Positions 1 through 9,198 are shown, counted from the first letter of the stretch. The stretch: 64,000 bases of DNA from AWTP1-13 sp963770295 (GCA_963770295.1 CAVYPA010000024.1:184091-248090), one strand, 5' to 3'. Program-made: numbers and translations. The notes: generated from the letters alone by a model not told the origin.

Positions 1-1
1 T

Positions 2-199
2 GGGCGCGAGGAGGAACTCGCCGCGCTCCAACGGCTCGACGATCAGGCGCGGCTGTTGGAGCGCGAAGCGCAGGGACCAGCAGTGCCCGAGCTTATCGCC
101 CAGGAACGCCGGCTTTCGCATACCCTTGGCGGCAGAAGCGTCTTCGGTTGGGAAGCAGCACCAATTGCAAAGTTGAAGCGAGCTCGCGACCAGGTCTGA
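2..199 (+). CDS. C-terminal end of an unidentified protein (DUF763-like tail?)
   Basis: An open frame enters from the left edge and stops with TGA at 197-199, giving about 65 residues. It begins with an acidic/charged helical stretch (EEELAALQRLDDQARLLERE) and ends near SVFGWEAAPIAKLKRARDQV. Codon choice and composition look protein-coding. From memory the charged helix followed by a GGRS-VFG segment resembles the C-terminus of DUF763 proteins, but this cannot be confirmed without the rest of the gene. It converges on udgX, whose stop lies 133 bp further on. Confidence 0.5.
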   Translation, partial: GREEELAALQRLDDQARLLEREAQGPAVPELIAQERRLSHTLGGRSVFGWEAAPIAKLKRARDQV

Positions 200-332
200 A
201 GCCGCCAATGCCATTTCCCATCCCCACTTCTGGTGTCCGAGGCGGGCAGCTTGCTGGGGTGCCGCACGCTGCTCCGGCAGTCGGTCAGCAAGGCCTCTCG
301 ACTCCGGCAGGCAAATTGAGGGATTGGGAGAG

Positions 333-941
333 CTACGGTGCCCGTTGCCGTGTCGGCGACCCAGCTAGTGTGCGGACCATCCGAAGGTCAGCCACGAAGT
401 CGTCATAGGCCCGTTGCTTGGCGTCGGCGTCGGGAATACGAAGCAGAAAGGATGGGTGAACGGTGATGTAGCCGCGCCGGCCGGCCAAATCGGCCTCACC
501 CCGCGAGCGAGCGATCGGAATTGCCTTGCCGGCTAAGGCGAGGACGGCCGTTGCGCCGAGCGCAACGATCAATCGAGGCCGGACGAACGCCAATTCTTTA
601 TCAAGCCACCACCGATAGTGCCTCACCTCGCTCGCCGTCGGTTTTTGATGAATGCGCCGTTTGCCACGTTGCACAAACTTGAAATGCTTCACCGCATTCG
701 TGAGATACGAACGATCGCGTACGATGCCGGCCTCGGCCATGGCGCGATTCAACAGTTGGCCGGCAGGTCCGACGAACGGGCGCCCCTGTAAATCCTCTTG
801 ATCGCCAGGTTGTTCGCCGACGAAAGCGATTGCCGCGCCAATGGGCCCCTCTCCGAGCACCGCTTTCTTGGCGCCCGCGACCAAAGGTTGGGATGCACGG
901 ATATTCTTGTTGAGCTCGGTCAGATTTTTGGGCTCGTGCAC
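333..941 (-). CDS. udgX: UdgX-type uracil-DNA glycosylase, cysteine-free variant
   Basis: Family 4-related uracil-DNA glycosylase of the UdgX group (202 aa), which excises uracil and becomes covalently linked to the abasic site. The sequence shows motif A GEQPGDQED at residues 42-50, TNAVKHFKF at 81-89, the UdgX-specific loop KRRIHQKP at 94-101 (His98 matches the crosslinking His of mycobacterial UdgX) and the C-terminal HPS at 162-164. Length is normal for the family. UdgX proteins usually carry four cysteines for a 4Fe-4S cluster, but this protein has no cysteine at all: the N-terminal Cys-x-x-Cys region reads ASQPLVAG, and the later cysteine site reads EVRHYRWW. It starts 17 bp after the OmpA-domain gene on the same strand, so the two may be co-transcribed. 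The UdgX call is firm; the missing cluster ligands are seen directly, and their consequence is inferred. Confidence 0.92.
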   Translation of the reverse strand: MHEPKNLTELNKNIRASQPLVAGAKKAVLGEGPIGAAIAFVGEQPGDQEDLQGRPFVGPAGQLLNRAMAEAGIVRDRSYLTNAVKHFKFVQRGKRRIHQKPTASEVRHYRWWLDKELAFVRPRLIVALGATAVLALAGKAIPIARSRGEADLAGRRGYITVHPSFLLRIPDADAKQRAYDDFVADLRMVRTLAGSPTRQRAP

Positions 942-958
942 ATCGCGTTCCTGAAACG

Positions 959-3351
959 CTACCTGGTGCCCTCCATCACAGCGACCACTTGAGCGCTGGT
1001 CGGATCGACGATGGCAATCTGGTTCTCCGCCACGAAATATCTATAAGCATCGAGGGCGGGTATGCGCTCACGGATCACACTTGGGAAGGAGCGCAGGCGG
1101 GCGCCGCCTGGCACGCGCGTGCCCTCCGATATTCCGCCGATACCGAGCCCAGGCTCGCCAGCGTAGTCGAGGTTTTCAAGGATGAAGGCGCGGTCATCGT
1201 CGCTAAGGTCGAGCGGAGCCGCCAGCGGCGAAAGTGCACCTTGCTGCGAACGCGCCACGACGGAGGTATCTGCGGGACGCAGGAGCGGCGTGATGCGGCG
1301 CACCGAAACGCGACGATTGATTTTGCCTGCATCCGCCTTGAGATATTGGTCACCATAGCCCTGCGTCACCAGGTTCTCCCCAGGAACACCGAACATTTGT
1401 GACAGAATGAACGCCACCGCTTCGGCGCGACGATCGGACAAGGTGAGATTGTCGACATCTAAGTCCAGCACATCGGCATGGCCTTCGATGAAGAACACCT
1501 CCTCTGGGCGATCTTGCAAGATGCGATTGATGGCGCGGGCCAGTCGCTCAAGTTTCGGGTACTGATCGGGAGCAATTTCCCAGGATCCGGCTTCGAAATT
1601 GATATCTAACAACTCGATGCTGCGCATGCGCCCGCGCAATTGAACGCCCTGGCAAATCTCCTCGAGCGCGTAGCTGCGGGTAAGCGGTTCAATAGGCGGG
1701 GCTGCCAGCGCTTGATAGATTTCGTCCTCGGACGCCGCATCGTAATCAACAACGTATTGCTCCTGAGGAAGCTCGATCACGGGTGGGGAAAGGTCCACAA
1801 AGTTTGTACTCAGCCCGAGCAGTCCTGCGCCGTAGAATGGCCGATCATCAAAGAGAGTAATTTCGCGACCATCACGCGTACGCCGGTAACGGCGCAGCGC
1901 ACGCCCTTCTGCGTTCACCTCTGAAAAGACTTTCGCACCGTTTCGGGAGCTGAAACTCAAGGCGGTGGTGTCGCCATGCCGCGCGCTCCGCGCTCCACCC
2001 GCAACGCGAGAAAGCCGTTGATTGTCGTCATGTCGAATGAAGGCATGATTGTTGTCCTTGACAATCGCACGCCGGTCCGGCTCGCGGATCACGACATGGT
2101 CGGCCTGGCGGCGCTCCTGGCGTTGGCGTTGCACTTGGCGCAGCCGCGCTGACGGGGTCTCTGCATGACCACGTCCATCATATGCTCTCGGCCGTTCCTG
2201 CCCCGCAATGGCGCGATCTTGATCAGGTCTGGACGGACCGGAACCGGCTTGCCCCGGTCGGGCGATTTCCCGGCGCCGCTGCTCCGCGCGCAGTTGGGCC
2301 GCCTGTTCCTCGGTTGCGCGCTGTTGCGCCGCTCGTCCCCGTTCCTCGGCCGCACGCTGCTGCACCCCGCGAGCCTGTTCCTGCGCTGCGCGTTGCTGCG
2401 CCGTCCGGGCCTGTTCTTGCGCCGCGCGCTGCTGCGCCGCGCGGGCCTGTTCTTGCGCCGCACGCTGCTGCGCCGTCCGGGCCTGTTCCTGCGCTGCGCG
2501 TTGCTGCGCCGTCCGGGCCTGTTCCTGCGCTGCGCGTTGCTGCGCCGCCGGGCCTGTTCTTGCGCTGCGCGTTGCTGCGCCGTCCGGGCCTGTTCCTGCG
2601 CCGCGCGTTGCTGCGCCGCCCGGGCCTGTTCTTGCGCCGCGCGCTGCTGCGCCGCCCGGGCCTGTTCCTGCGCTGCGCGCTGCTGCGCCGTCCGGGCCTG
2701 TTCTTGCGCTGCGCGTTGCTGCGCCGCCCGGGCCTGTTCCTGCGCTGCGCGCTGCTGCGCCGTCCGGGCCTGTTCTTGCGCCGCGCGCTGCTGCGCCGCC
2801 CGGGCCTGTTCTTGCGCTGCGCGCTGCTGCGCCGCGCGGGCCTGGTCTTGCGCTGCGCGCTGCTGCGCCGCGCGGGCCTGTTCTTGCGCCGCGCGCTGCT
2901 GCGCCGCGCGGGCCTGTTCTTGCGCCGCGCGTTGCTGCGCCGCGCGGGCCTGGTCTTGCGCTGCGCGCTGCTGCGCCGCGCGGGCCTGGTCTTGCGCTGC
3001 GCGTTGCTGCGCCGCGCGGGCCTGGTCTTGCGCTGCGCGTTGCTGCGCCGCGCGAGCCTGGTCTTGCGCTGCGCGTTGCTGCGCCGCCCGCGCGGCAGCC
3101 GCCTGTTGTTGTGCGGCCCTTTGCTGCGCGGCTCTGGCCGCGGCGGCTTGTTGCTGCGCCGCGCGCTGCTGGGCGGCCCGGGCCGCAGCCGCCTGTTGCG
3201 CCGCCTTCTGCTGGGCGGCTCGTGCGCTCTCTTGCGGATTGGCCTGTGCGTGGGCGACCGTCACACCGCCGGGCGCAACAAACGGACCGAACAAAAGGCT
3301 GAGCGCAGAGACCCGAGCGAAAGCGCCAGCAGAACGAAACGAAAAGACCAT
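959..3351 (-). CDS. Exported OmpA-domain protein with 12-residue tandem repeats (one-base frameshift in the repeats)
   Basis: Reconstructed as one gene of about 797 codons. The N-terminus (ATG at 3351) has a signal peptide ending near VTVAHAQA, followed by an Ala/Gln-rich stretch and about 20 copies of AAQQRAAQ(D/E)QAR. After a charged linker comes a C-terminal OmpA-like peptidoglycan-binding domain with FFIEGHADVLD, LSDRRAEAVA and VTQGYGDQY, all typical of the fold. Such proteins sit in the outer membrane or periplasm and hold on to peptidoglycan. The frame shifts at 2548-2550, where one repeat unit has CC in place of the CCC found in its neighbours. The N-terminal frame runs out at 2089 and the OmpA frame is open upstream only as junk. 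Restoring one C joins both. The indel may be an assembly error in a repeat, a real mutation or phase variation. The product is probably an envelope-linked protein; its exact role is unknown. Confidence 0.75.
2365..3086 (-). repeat. 36-bp coding tandem repeat, about 20 units
   Basis: About 20 near-identical 36-bp units encode the 12-residue motif AAQQRAAQ(D/E)QAR on the minus strand. Units vary mainly by D/E and A/T at fixed positions. Fifteen units precede and five follow the one-base deletion at 2548-2550. The array is continuous with no unique spacers, so it is not a CRISPR. The predicted product is a long, highly charged coiled-coil helix. Confidence 0.9.
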
Positions 3352-3675
3352 GGGTTGGTTCCTCCAGCGCGCCGCGCAGCGGCTCGCCTCCGGTCGAGCT
3401 CAAGTGTGGTCCAAATCAACCCGGTGCAGAACGACAAGTTCCGATTGGGGTCGCGATCTCCAGCAACCGCAAAACGGACGCCTGGCATTCATTTGCCGTT
3501 CATCTCGCACCCAAGCCCTTTTCGTCACACATTCTTAACGCTGCCTTAATCAACCCGTCGTCGAGCGGCTGATGGCGCGGGCAAACTGGTACCGCTGGGG
3601 CGTCCAGCATTCGCTGGTGCTAGGCTAGCCTCGGCGTCCACCCACCCACAACTGGCGTCGCCGGGTTCGTTCGCC
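3352..3675. other. Intergenic, 324 bp
   Basis: Lies between the OmpA-domain gene and cysA, both on the minus strand. It must hold the promoter of the OmpA gene. I see no convincing coding frame, hairpin terminator or repeat. Confidence 0.5.
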
Positions 3676-4833
3676 CTAGCGCAGCGTGGATAGGCGGTCT
3701 CGAAATCGCCGACGCTTGCGAGGTCGCGCCGCTGCCCGCTCGGCAACGCGGGTTTGCTCCTCGGCCTCTTGGCGAGCGTACACGCGCGCGTGCCTGAGGC
3801 TGATCGTGCATTTGCTGCCAACCTGCAGCCCCAGCGCTTGTAGCGCCTCACGCGTCATTTCCACCTCGATCAGCCGCTTTTCGTAGAGGACTTCGGCAAC
3901 AGCGCGTTGGCCTAATGCCGAGACGAAACGCACATGCGCTGAACCCGGGAGGCGGATACCCGTATGCATTTGAACCCTGTCGGCTCGCGCCAAGAGGACA
4001 TCGTGCGGGCGCACAAATGCGACGGCCGGGCCGTCGCGGATCCCTTCGTCAAGCACGAGCTGGTTTTCTCCTAGGTACCCCTTGCCGCTTCGCACAACAC
4101 AATCGAAAGAATTAGTATGACCGAGGAAATCGAAAACAAATGGCGATTTTGGCGCGTCATAGACTTCGGCGGGGGTCCCAACCTGCTCAATGATGCCACG
4201 GTTCATGATGGCGACGCGATCGGCCAGATCCAGCGCCTCGTCTTGATCATGCGTAACAAATACCGTGGTGAGGCCTGCAGTATCATGAATTTCCCGGAGC
4301 GAGCGTCTCAGTTCAACGCGCACTTTGGCGTCCAAGGCGCCGAAAGGCTCGTCAAGAAGCAGCACCTTCGGCTCAATAGCGAGGGTTCGCGCCAATGCGA
4401 CGCGCTGCCTTTGCCCTCCCGATAGCTGCGCGGGAAAACGATCTTCAAACGCTTGTAGTCGCACCAGGCCGAGCAATTCGCGCACACGTTGCGCAATTGC
4501 GGCCTTGGATTTGCGTGCTTGCCGGGGCTTGACCTGAAGACCAAAAGCTACGTTCTGGAATACAGTCATGTGATTGAACAAGGCGTAATGCTGAAAAACG
4601 AAGCCGACCCGGCGCTCGTCGAGCGACAAGGTGTTGCTGTCGCGGCCATCAATTTCCACGGCTCCATCGTCGGCAAGTTCAAGGCCCGCCAGGATGCGAA
4701 GCAGCGTGGTCTTGCCTGAACCGGATGGGCCCAACAGTCCGATGAACTCTTTGTCCTGGATTTGGAGATTGACGCAATCGAGCACGGTCAGTTGCTCGAA
4801 GCGCTTGGTCAAATTCTTCACCGCGATTTCCAA
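3676..4833 (-). CDS. cysA: Sulfate/thiosulfate ABC transporter ATP-binding protein
   Basis: Cytoplasmic ATPase of the sulfate importer (385 aa). Walker A GPSGSGKT is at residues 35-42, the Q-loop at FVFQHYALF (78-86), signature LSGGQ at 137-141, Walker B LLLDEP at 158-163 and the H-loop His at 195 (VTHD). A C-terminal TOBE-like region follows, with a basic extension (about 25 residues, RPRKRRRF) that is longer than in the E. coli protein. It is the last gene of sbp-cysT-cysW-cysA, 12 bp after cysW. The call rests on these motifs plus the complete sulfate-specific operon around it; alone it would be hard to tell from other CUT1/CysA-type ATPases. Confidence 0.95.
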   Translation of the reverse strand: MEIAVKNLTKRFEQLTVLDCVNLQIQDKEFIGLLGPSGSGKTTLLRILAGLELADDGAVEIDGRDSNTLSLDERRVGFVFQHYALFNHMTVFQNVAFGLQVKPRQARKSKAAIAQRVRELLGLVRLQAFEDRFPAQLSGGQRQRVALARTLAIEPKVLLLDEPFGALDAKVRVELRRSLREIHDTAGLTTVFVTHDQDEALDLADRVAIMNRGIIEQVGTPAEVYDAPKSPFVFDFLGHTNSFDCVVRSGKGYLGENQLVLDEGIRDGPAVAFVRPHDVLLARADRVQMHTGIRLPGSAHVRFVSALGQRAVAEVLYEKRLIEVEMTREALQALGLQVGSKCTISLRHARVYARQEAEEQTRVAERAAARPRKRRRFRDRLSTLR

Positions 4834-4845
4834 TGCGGCTGTTCC

Positions 4846-5709
4846 CTATGGAAGGCTTGGCGACTTCAAGGCAGCGCGCAACTCGAGAACCGTTTTCAGC
4901 ACGAGTGTCGCGAAGGCCATCATGACCAGAAGCGAAGCCACCGCGAATGCAGCGACGAAGTTGAAATCGTTGTAGAGCACTTCGACGTGGAGCGGCATGG
5001 TATTGGTAAGCCCCATGATGTGCCCCGAAATCACGGCTACCGCGCCAAACTCACCGATGGCGCGGCCATTGCAAAGCAAGACGCCATACAGGAGGCCCCA
5101 CCTGATGTTCGGAAGCGTAATGCGCACAAAGGTCTGCAAACCGTTCGCCCCCAACATGATTGCGGCTTCCTCCTGATCGGTTCCCTGCTTTTGCATCAAA
5201 GGAATTAACTCACGGGCCACGAAGGGCAAGGTAACGAACAGGGTCGCGATGATCACGCCTGGAACCGCGAAGATGATCTTGATGTCATGCGCCGCAAGCC
5301 AAGGGCCGAACACACCCGGCAGTCCAAACAGCAAAACAAAGACCATGCCGCCTATGACCGGCGACACGGAAATCGGCACATCGATCAGGGTAATCAGGAG
5401 ATTCTTGCCCACAAAGGTGAACTTTGTAATTGCCCAGGCGGCAGCTACCCCGAACACGGTATTGATGGGCACAACCAAGATTGCCGTAAGCAGCGTCAGC
5501 CTTATCGCGGCGAGCGTTTCGGGGTCACCTAGCCCGGACCAATAGGCACGGAAACCCTGACGCAGCGCCTCGGCGAACACGACGATCAGTGGCAGCAGCA
5601 AGAAAAATATGAAGAAGACCAGCGCCACGGCGATGAGCGTGGCGCGTACACCTCGGCTTTCCGACAATGCAAGCGCTGGCGCAACGCTTGAGGCTTTTAC
5701 CCTAGCCAC
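4846..5709 (-). CDS. cysW: Sulfate ABC transporter permease CysW
   Basis: Inner-membrane permease (287 aa) pairing with CysT to form the sulfate channel. About six hydrophobic helices are visible, starting with VALVFFIFFLLLPLIVVF. The EAA loop that docks the ATPase is visible around EEAAIMLGANGLQTF. The sequence GRAIGEFGAVAVISGHI is characteristic of CysW/CysT proteins. The gene overlaps the cysT stop by 8 bp and lies 12 bp before cysA, so translation is probably coupled. Confidence 0.95.
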   Translation of the reverse strand: MARVKASSVAPALALSESRGVRATLIAVALVFFIFFLLLPLIVVFAEALRQGFRAYWSGLGDPETLAAIRLTLLTAILVVPINTVFGVAAAWAITKFTFVGKNLLITLIDVPISVSPVIGGMVFVLLFGLPGVFGPWLAAHDIKIIFAVPGVIIATLFVTLPFVARELIPLMQKQGTDQEEAAIMLGANGLQTFVRITLPNIRWGLLYGVLLCNGRAIGEFGAVAVISGHIMGLTNTMPLHVEVLYNDFNFVAAFAVASLLVMMAFATLVLKTVLELRAALKSPSLP

Positions 5710-6541
5710 CTTGCCACCTTCGCATACGTGCTTGCAGCAAGTTGATCGCTAATAGCAGGATGAATGAAGCGATCAGCATGCCGCTCGCGATCACCGCCGC
5801 ACCCAGATAGTCGTACTGCTCGAGCTTGATTACGATCAGCAGGGGAACAATTTCCGAATACCCGGGCATGTTGCCGGCAATGAAAATGACGGAACCGTAT
5901 TCACCTATGGCCCTAGCAAAGGCGAGCGTGGCACCGGTCATCACTGCCGGTCTCAGCGGCGGCATAACAACGCGTCGGATGATGTCCCAGCGTGCCGCAC
6001 CCAGCAACAGCGCGGCTTCTTCGATCTCGCGGTCTAGTTCTTCCAACACCGGCTGAACGGTTCGCACGACAAATGGAAGACCCACAAAGATAAGAGCGAT
6101 CAGGACCCCAAGCGGCGTAAAGGCGACGGTGATGCCGGCTTGCGCGAGGACACTGCCCAGCCAGCCATTGGTCGAATAAAGCTGGGCAAGGGAGATGCCG
6201 GCGACAGCCGTCGGCAAGGCGAACGGTAGATCGATCATTGCGTCCATAAGCCTTCGCCCAGCAAAGCGGTAACGCACTAACACCCAAGCCAAAACGAAGC
6301 CAAAAAGCGCGTTGCAGACCGCGGCCAGGAAGGCCATGCCTAAACTCAGGCGAAAGGCCGCCAAGGTTCGCGGCGAGGAAAGCTCAGCCCAAATCTTTGC
6401 TGGACCGGCATCGCCCGCATGCATGAGCAGCCCGCTTAGCGGAATGAGCACAATCAGCCCGAGGTAGGTCAGCGTGATGCCGAGGGCCAGCCCGAAGCCG
6501 GGTAGAATCGTCCACGAACGATATCTCACGCTTGCGATCAT
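5702..6541 (-). CDS. cysT: Sulfate ABC transporter permease CysT
   Basis: Inner-membrane permease (279 aa; also called CysU), partner of CysW. Six hydrophobic helices are visible, with the EAA loop at EEAALLLGAARWDII and the family sequence FARAIGEYGSVIFIAGN. The start ATG overlaps the sbp stop by 4 bp (ATGA arrangement), and the end overlaps cysW by 8 bp. This packing is typical of the sbp-cysTWA operon. Confidence 0.95.
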   Translation of the reverse strand: MIASVRYRSWTILPGFGLALGITLTYLGLIVLIPLSGLLMHAGDAGPAKIWAELSSPRTLAAFRLSLGMAFLAAVCNALFGFVLAWVLVRYRFAGRRLMDAMIDLPFALPTAVAGISLAQLYSTNGWLGSVLAQAGITVAFTPLGVLIALIFVGLPFVVRTVQPVLEELDREIEEAALLLGAARWDIIRRVVMPPLRPAVMTGATLAFARAIGEYGSVIFIAGNMPGYSEIVPLLIVIKLEQYDYLGAAVIASGMLIASFILLLAINLLQARMRRWQGG

Positions 6542-7557
6542 TTATTCACGCTCGCCGCGCCATAGATGCGATCGAAGGTCCCGCCATCACTAAAGTGGAC
6601 CTTTTGAACTTGCTTCCAGCCGCCGAACGCCGCGATGTCCATCAGCTCAACTTGTGTGAAGCGGTCCAAATGCTGCTGCAAGATCTCCTTCGATCGAGGC
6701 CGGTAGTAATTTTGTGCCGCTAGCCTCTGCCCTTCGGGCGAATAAAGAAAATTAAGATAGGCTTCTGCCGCTTGGCGCGTACCGCGTCGGTCCACGACCT
6801 TGTCGACGACGGCAACGGGCGGCTCGGCCAGTATGCTGATCGAGGGTACCACAATCTCAAATTCATCGGGACCAATCTCGCGCGCCGCAAGGAGGGCCTC
6901 GTTTTCCCAGGCGATGAGCACGTCGCCGATACCGCGGCGGGTAAACGTGATGGTGGCACCGCGCGCACCCGTGTCAAGGACGGGGGCATTCCCGTAAATG
7001 CGCCCGAGGAAATCGCGGGCTTTGTGCTCATCATTGCCGTAGTTGCGCATGGCGTACCCCCACGCCGCCATGAAGTTCCAACGCGCGCCCCCGGATGTCT
7101 TCGGGTTGGGTGTCACGACGGCGATACCCTCCCTGGCAAGATCCGGCCAGTCGCGAATTTGTTTGGGGTTGCCCTTGCGGACCAGGAACACGATCGTCGA
7201 GGTGTATGGCGCGCTGTTGTCGGGCAATCGCCGTTGCCAGTCCGGGGCAAGAAGGCCGGCGCGCTCAACAATAGCATCGATATCGTAGGCGAGGGCGAGG
7301 GTTACGACATCTGCCTCAAGCCCAAAACTGACCGCCCGTGCTTGCGCGCCTGAGCCGGCGTGCGACTGATAGATGAAGATGCCCTGGCCATTTTGTTGCT
7401 GCCAATGCGCCGCGAACGCCTTGTTCACGGCCGAATAGAAGCGCCGCGTGGGTTCATAAGAGGCATTCAGCAGTGTCGTCTCGGCACAATACAGCGGGCT
7501 CGCCAGGAATAGCCAAAGCAAAGCAGTGGCGAAGGCGACGCGTAGGTGCTGGCCCAT
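6538..7557 (-). CDS. sbp: Periplasmic sulfate-binding protein
   Basis: Periplasmic solute-binding protein that captures sulfate for the CysTWA importer (339 aa from the chosen start). ATG at 7557 is preferred because an AAGGGGAG ribosome site lies about 6 bp upstream; an in-frame start 48 bp further upstream has no better site. The signal peptide runs to about SPLYCA, and the mature protein opens with TTLLNASYEPTR, a hallmark of Sbp/CysP. The family sequences GSGAQARAV and RNPNPKTSGGARW-type (here VVTPNPKTSGGARW) are present. It is the first gene of the four-gene operon. Confidence 0.95.
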   Translation of the reverse strand: MGQHLRVAFATALLWLFLASPLYCAETTLLNASYEPTRRFYSAVNKAFAAHWQQQNGQGIFIYQSHAGSGAQARAVSFGLEADVVTLALAYDIDAIVERAGLLAPDWQRRLPDNSAPYTSTIVFLVRKGNPKQIRDWPDLAREGIAVVTPNPKTSGGARWNFMAAWGYAMRNYGNDEHKARDFLGRIYGNAPVLDTGARGATITFTRRGIGDVLIAWENEALLAAREIGPDEFEIVVPSISILAEPPVAVVDKVVDRRGTRQAAEAYLNFLYSPEGQRLAAQNYYRPRSKEILQQHLDRFTQVELMDIAAFGGWKQVQKVHFSDGGTFDRIYGAASVNK

Positions 7558-8146
7558 ACCAAACTCCCCTTGTCCGAACCCCCGCAACGCCCCTGCCATT
7601 GCCATAGTTCCTACTGGTCCGGGCGGCTAGGTGCGCCGCGCCTGAGGCGGGGACAATCGCCAAGCTTCAGGCACCAGTCCGCCCCAAAAACCCTCGGGCA
7701 CGCGCGGCCGGGGCGCAACCGCCAGCGGCCTTGACCCGATTGCAAGGAGATAACGATAAGGCAACGATCATCCTGAGCCCTCGCCAATGTCATCGCAATT
7801 GGTAGCAATCGCCACCTTGGAAAACGGCCGGCGATAACTCGCGCAGGGGTCTTCAAGGCGCTCTTTTCCGAAAGGTGGCGCGCTGGGCTGGCCGGGCCCC
7901 CTCGTCTCGCCAAGGCCGGCGTTGCCTGCCTGCGCGGCCAGGGTGACCAGCCGAGGAAAGACCTGACCGGTCTTTGCGGTAGCGGGCCGACGTCGAAATC
8001 GCAAGTGGCAAAGCGCTGATCACACGATTGCGCGACGGATCAACACGCGTAACGAGCCTGTGAAATGAGCGAATTCGCTGGGGCGGTCGCGAGTCCTATG
8101 TGTTGCAGGGCCGGCGATGTCCGGCGTCAACCCTTGGAGACCCACC
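7558..8146. other. Intergenic, 589 bp
   Basis: Divergent region between the sulfate operon (minus) and a small exported-peptide gene (plus); it must contain both promoters. The short frames on either strand have no recognisable motifs, start sites or family features. No CysB-like or -35/-10 site was called with confidence. Confidence 0.4.
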
Positions 8147-8275
8147 ATGACAACCGTCAAGACCATCGTCGCGTCTGCGCTCATGGCGCTATCGCTGCTC
8201 ACAACGCTTGCCGCCCCAGCCGGCGCCTTCGACAGCAAGGCGTTCTGGGAGCAGCAGGACCGGTTGCACAACTGA
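8147..8275 (+). CDS. Small exported peptide, 42 aa
   Basis: ATG at 8147 follows a GGAGA ribosome site by 6 bp. The first 26 residues form a clear signal peptide (basic start MTTVKT, hydrophobic core, cut near APAGA). About 15 mature residues follow, FDSKAFWEQQDRLHN. Short secreted peptides with an FD-K-F-EQ mature part are, from memory, common in rhizobial genomes, but no function is known to me. It lies 129 bp upstream of the histidine phosphatase gene, which starts with a similar signal peptide. Confidence 0.6.
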   Translation: MTTVKTIVASALMALSLLTTLAAPAGAFDSKAFWEQQDRLHN

Positions 8276-8404
8276 GCGCCTTGACCACGACGCGGGCCCA
8301 CGGCCAACCCCGCGGCCCGAAATTATCCCACGGGAAGGCGAGGGTCGCGGCAAGGCCGTCGACCGCGCAATCTCGCTCCACGCCAACCAAGCACGGAAAA
8401 TAAC

Positions 8405-9061
8405 ATGAAGACCATTGTCGCAGCCTTCGCCAGCGTGGCGATCCTGGCTGGTGCCTTCGCATCCAGCGCCGCACAGACGCCTCAGAGTTCGCAAAGCGCA
8501 AGCTCAATCGCCGACTTCAAACACCTGGCCCAAGCCTTGCGGACGGGTGGATACGTAATCCTTGTTCGGCACGGTGCGACGTTCAGCAACCAAGCCGATA
8601 CCGATCCGCTCACCTTCGCCGACGTCGCCAAGCAACGCAATCTCAATGACAAGGGTAAGGTGCTCGCTCAGGCGTTTGGAGAAGCCATCCGCGCAGCCGG
8701 GGTTCCGGTCGGGAAGGTCTATACCAGCAAATTTAATCGCGCCTACGAGACCGCCGTATTGGCGGGCTTCAAGACTATCGAGACGACCGTCGATCTCACC
8801 GAAGGCGGCCTCGTGGTATCGCCGGACGAGAACACCCGACGTGCCGAAGCGCTGCGCACTATGCTGGCCAAGCCACCCGCGCCAGAAAAGAACGATATCC
8901 TGATAACGCACAAACCAAACATCATCGATGCACTCGGCAAGGATTGGTTTGACGTCAAGGAGGGCGAAGCGTCGATTTTCAAGCCGGATGCGGGCAAATT
9001 CCACCTGCTGGCACGCGTGCAGATGGCAGACTGGTCGAAAATCGCTACCCCCGAACGATAG
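8405..9061 (+). CDS. Exported histidine phosphatase family protein
   Basis: Histidine-phosphatase-fold protein (218 aa) with a signal peptide (MKTIVAAFASVAILAGAFAS, cut near SSAAQ), so probably periplasmic. The catalytic RHG motif is at residues 55-57 (ILVRHGATF) and the second catalytic His is in LITHKPN. Between them, SKFNRAYETA matches the usual S-x-x-x-R-x-x-x-T pattern. Substrate is unknown; relatives include phosphoglycerate-mutase-like and SixA/Ais-like phosphatases. It sits between two tiny exported-peptide genes on the same strand, which may make a small secretome operon. Confidence 0.88.
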   Translation: MKTIVAAFASVAILAGAFASSAAQTPQSSQSASSIADFKHLAQALRTGGYVILVRHGATFSNQADTDPLTFADVAKQRNLNDKGKVLAQAFGEAIRAAGVPVGKVYTSKFNRAYETAVLAGFKTIETTVDLTEGGLVVSPDENTRRAEALRTMLAKPPAPEKNDILITHKPNIIDALGKDWFDVKEGEASIFKPDAGKFHLLARVQMADWSKIATPER

Positions 9062-9072
9062 GAAGCCTTGCC

Positions 9073-9198
9073 ATGCGTCGCATCGTCATTGCCAAAATGT
9101 TCCCCCTGACGCTGTTGGCCTTGTATCTGGCCGTTGGCTTCACGCAGCCTACGGGCGAGGCATCGGTCGATCCTCGGGTGCGCCATTGCGCAGAGTAG
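9073..9198 (+). CDS. Small exported or membrane peptide, 41 aa
   Basis: ATG at 9073 lies 11 bp after the phosphatase stop and 7 bp after a GGAAG ribosome site. The product opens MRRIVIAKMFPLTLLALYLA, a signal-peptide or membrane-anchor profile, and ends after about 20 polar residues at VRHCAE. Too short to assign to a family. Placement and ribosome site support translation together with the phosphatase, but a chance frame cannot be excluded. Confidence 0.45.
   Translation: MRRIVIAKMFPLTLLALYLAVGFTQPTGEASVDPRVRHCAE

Noticed and set aside
2365..3086. CRISPR array (36-bp periodic repeat)
   Set aside because: Units are directly adjacent without unique spacers and encode a regular peptide; no cas genes.
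3338..3362. GGAAC-N16-CGTT match on the minus strand at the OmpA-protein start
   Set aside because: The -10 element falls inside the coding start, so it cannot drive the gene from its ATG; about one chance match per window is expected.
2165..3549. Two plus-strand open frames of about 455 codons across the repeat array
   Set aside because: They are antisense shadows of the 36-bp repeat (Cys/Ala and Leu/Arg runs) with no domain, signal or ribosome site.
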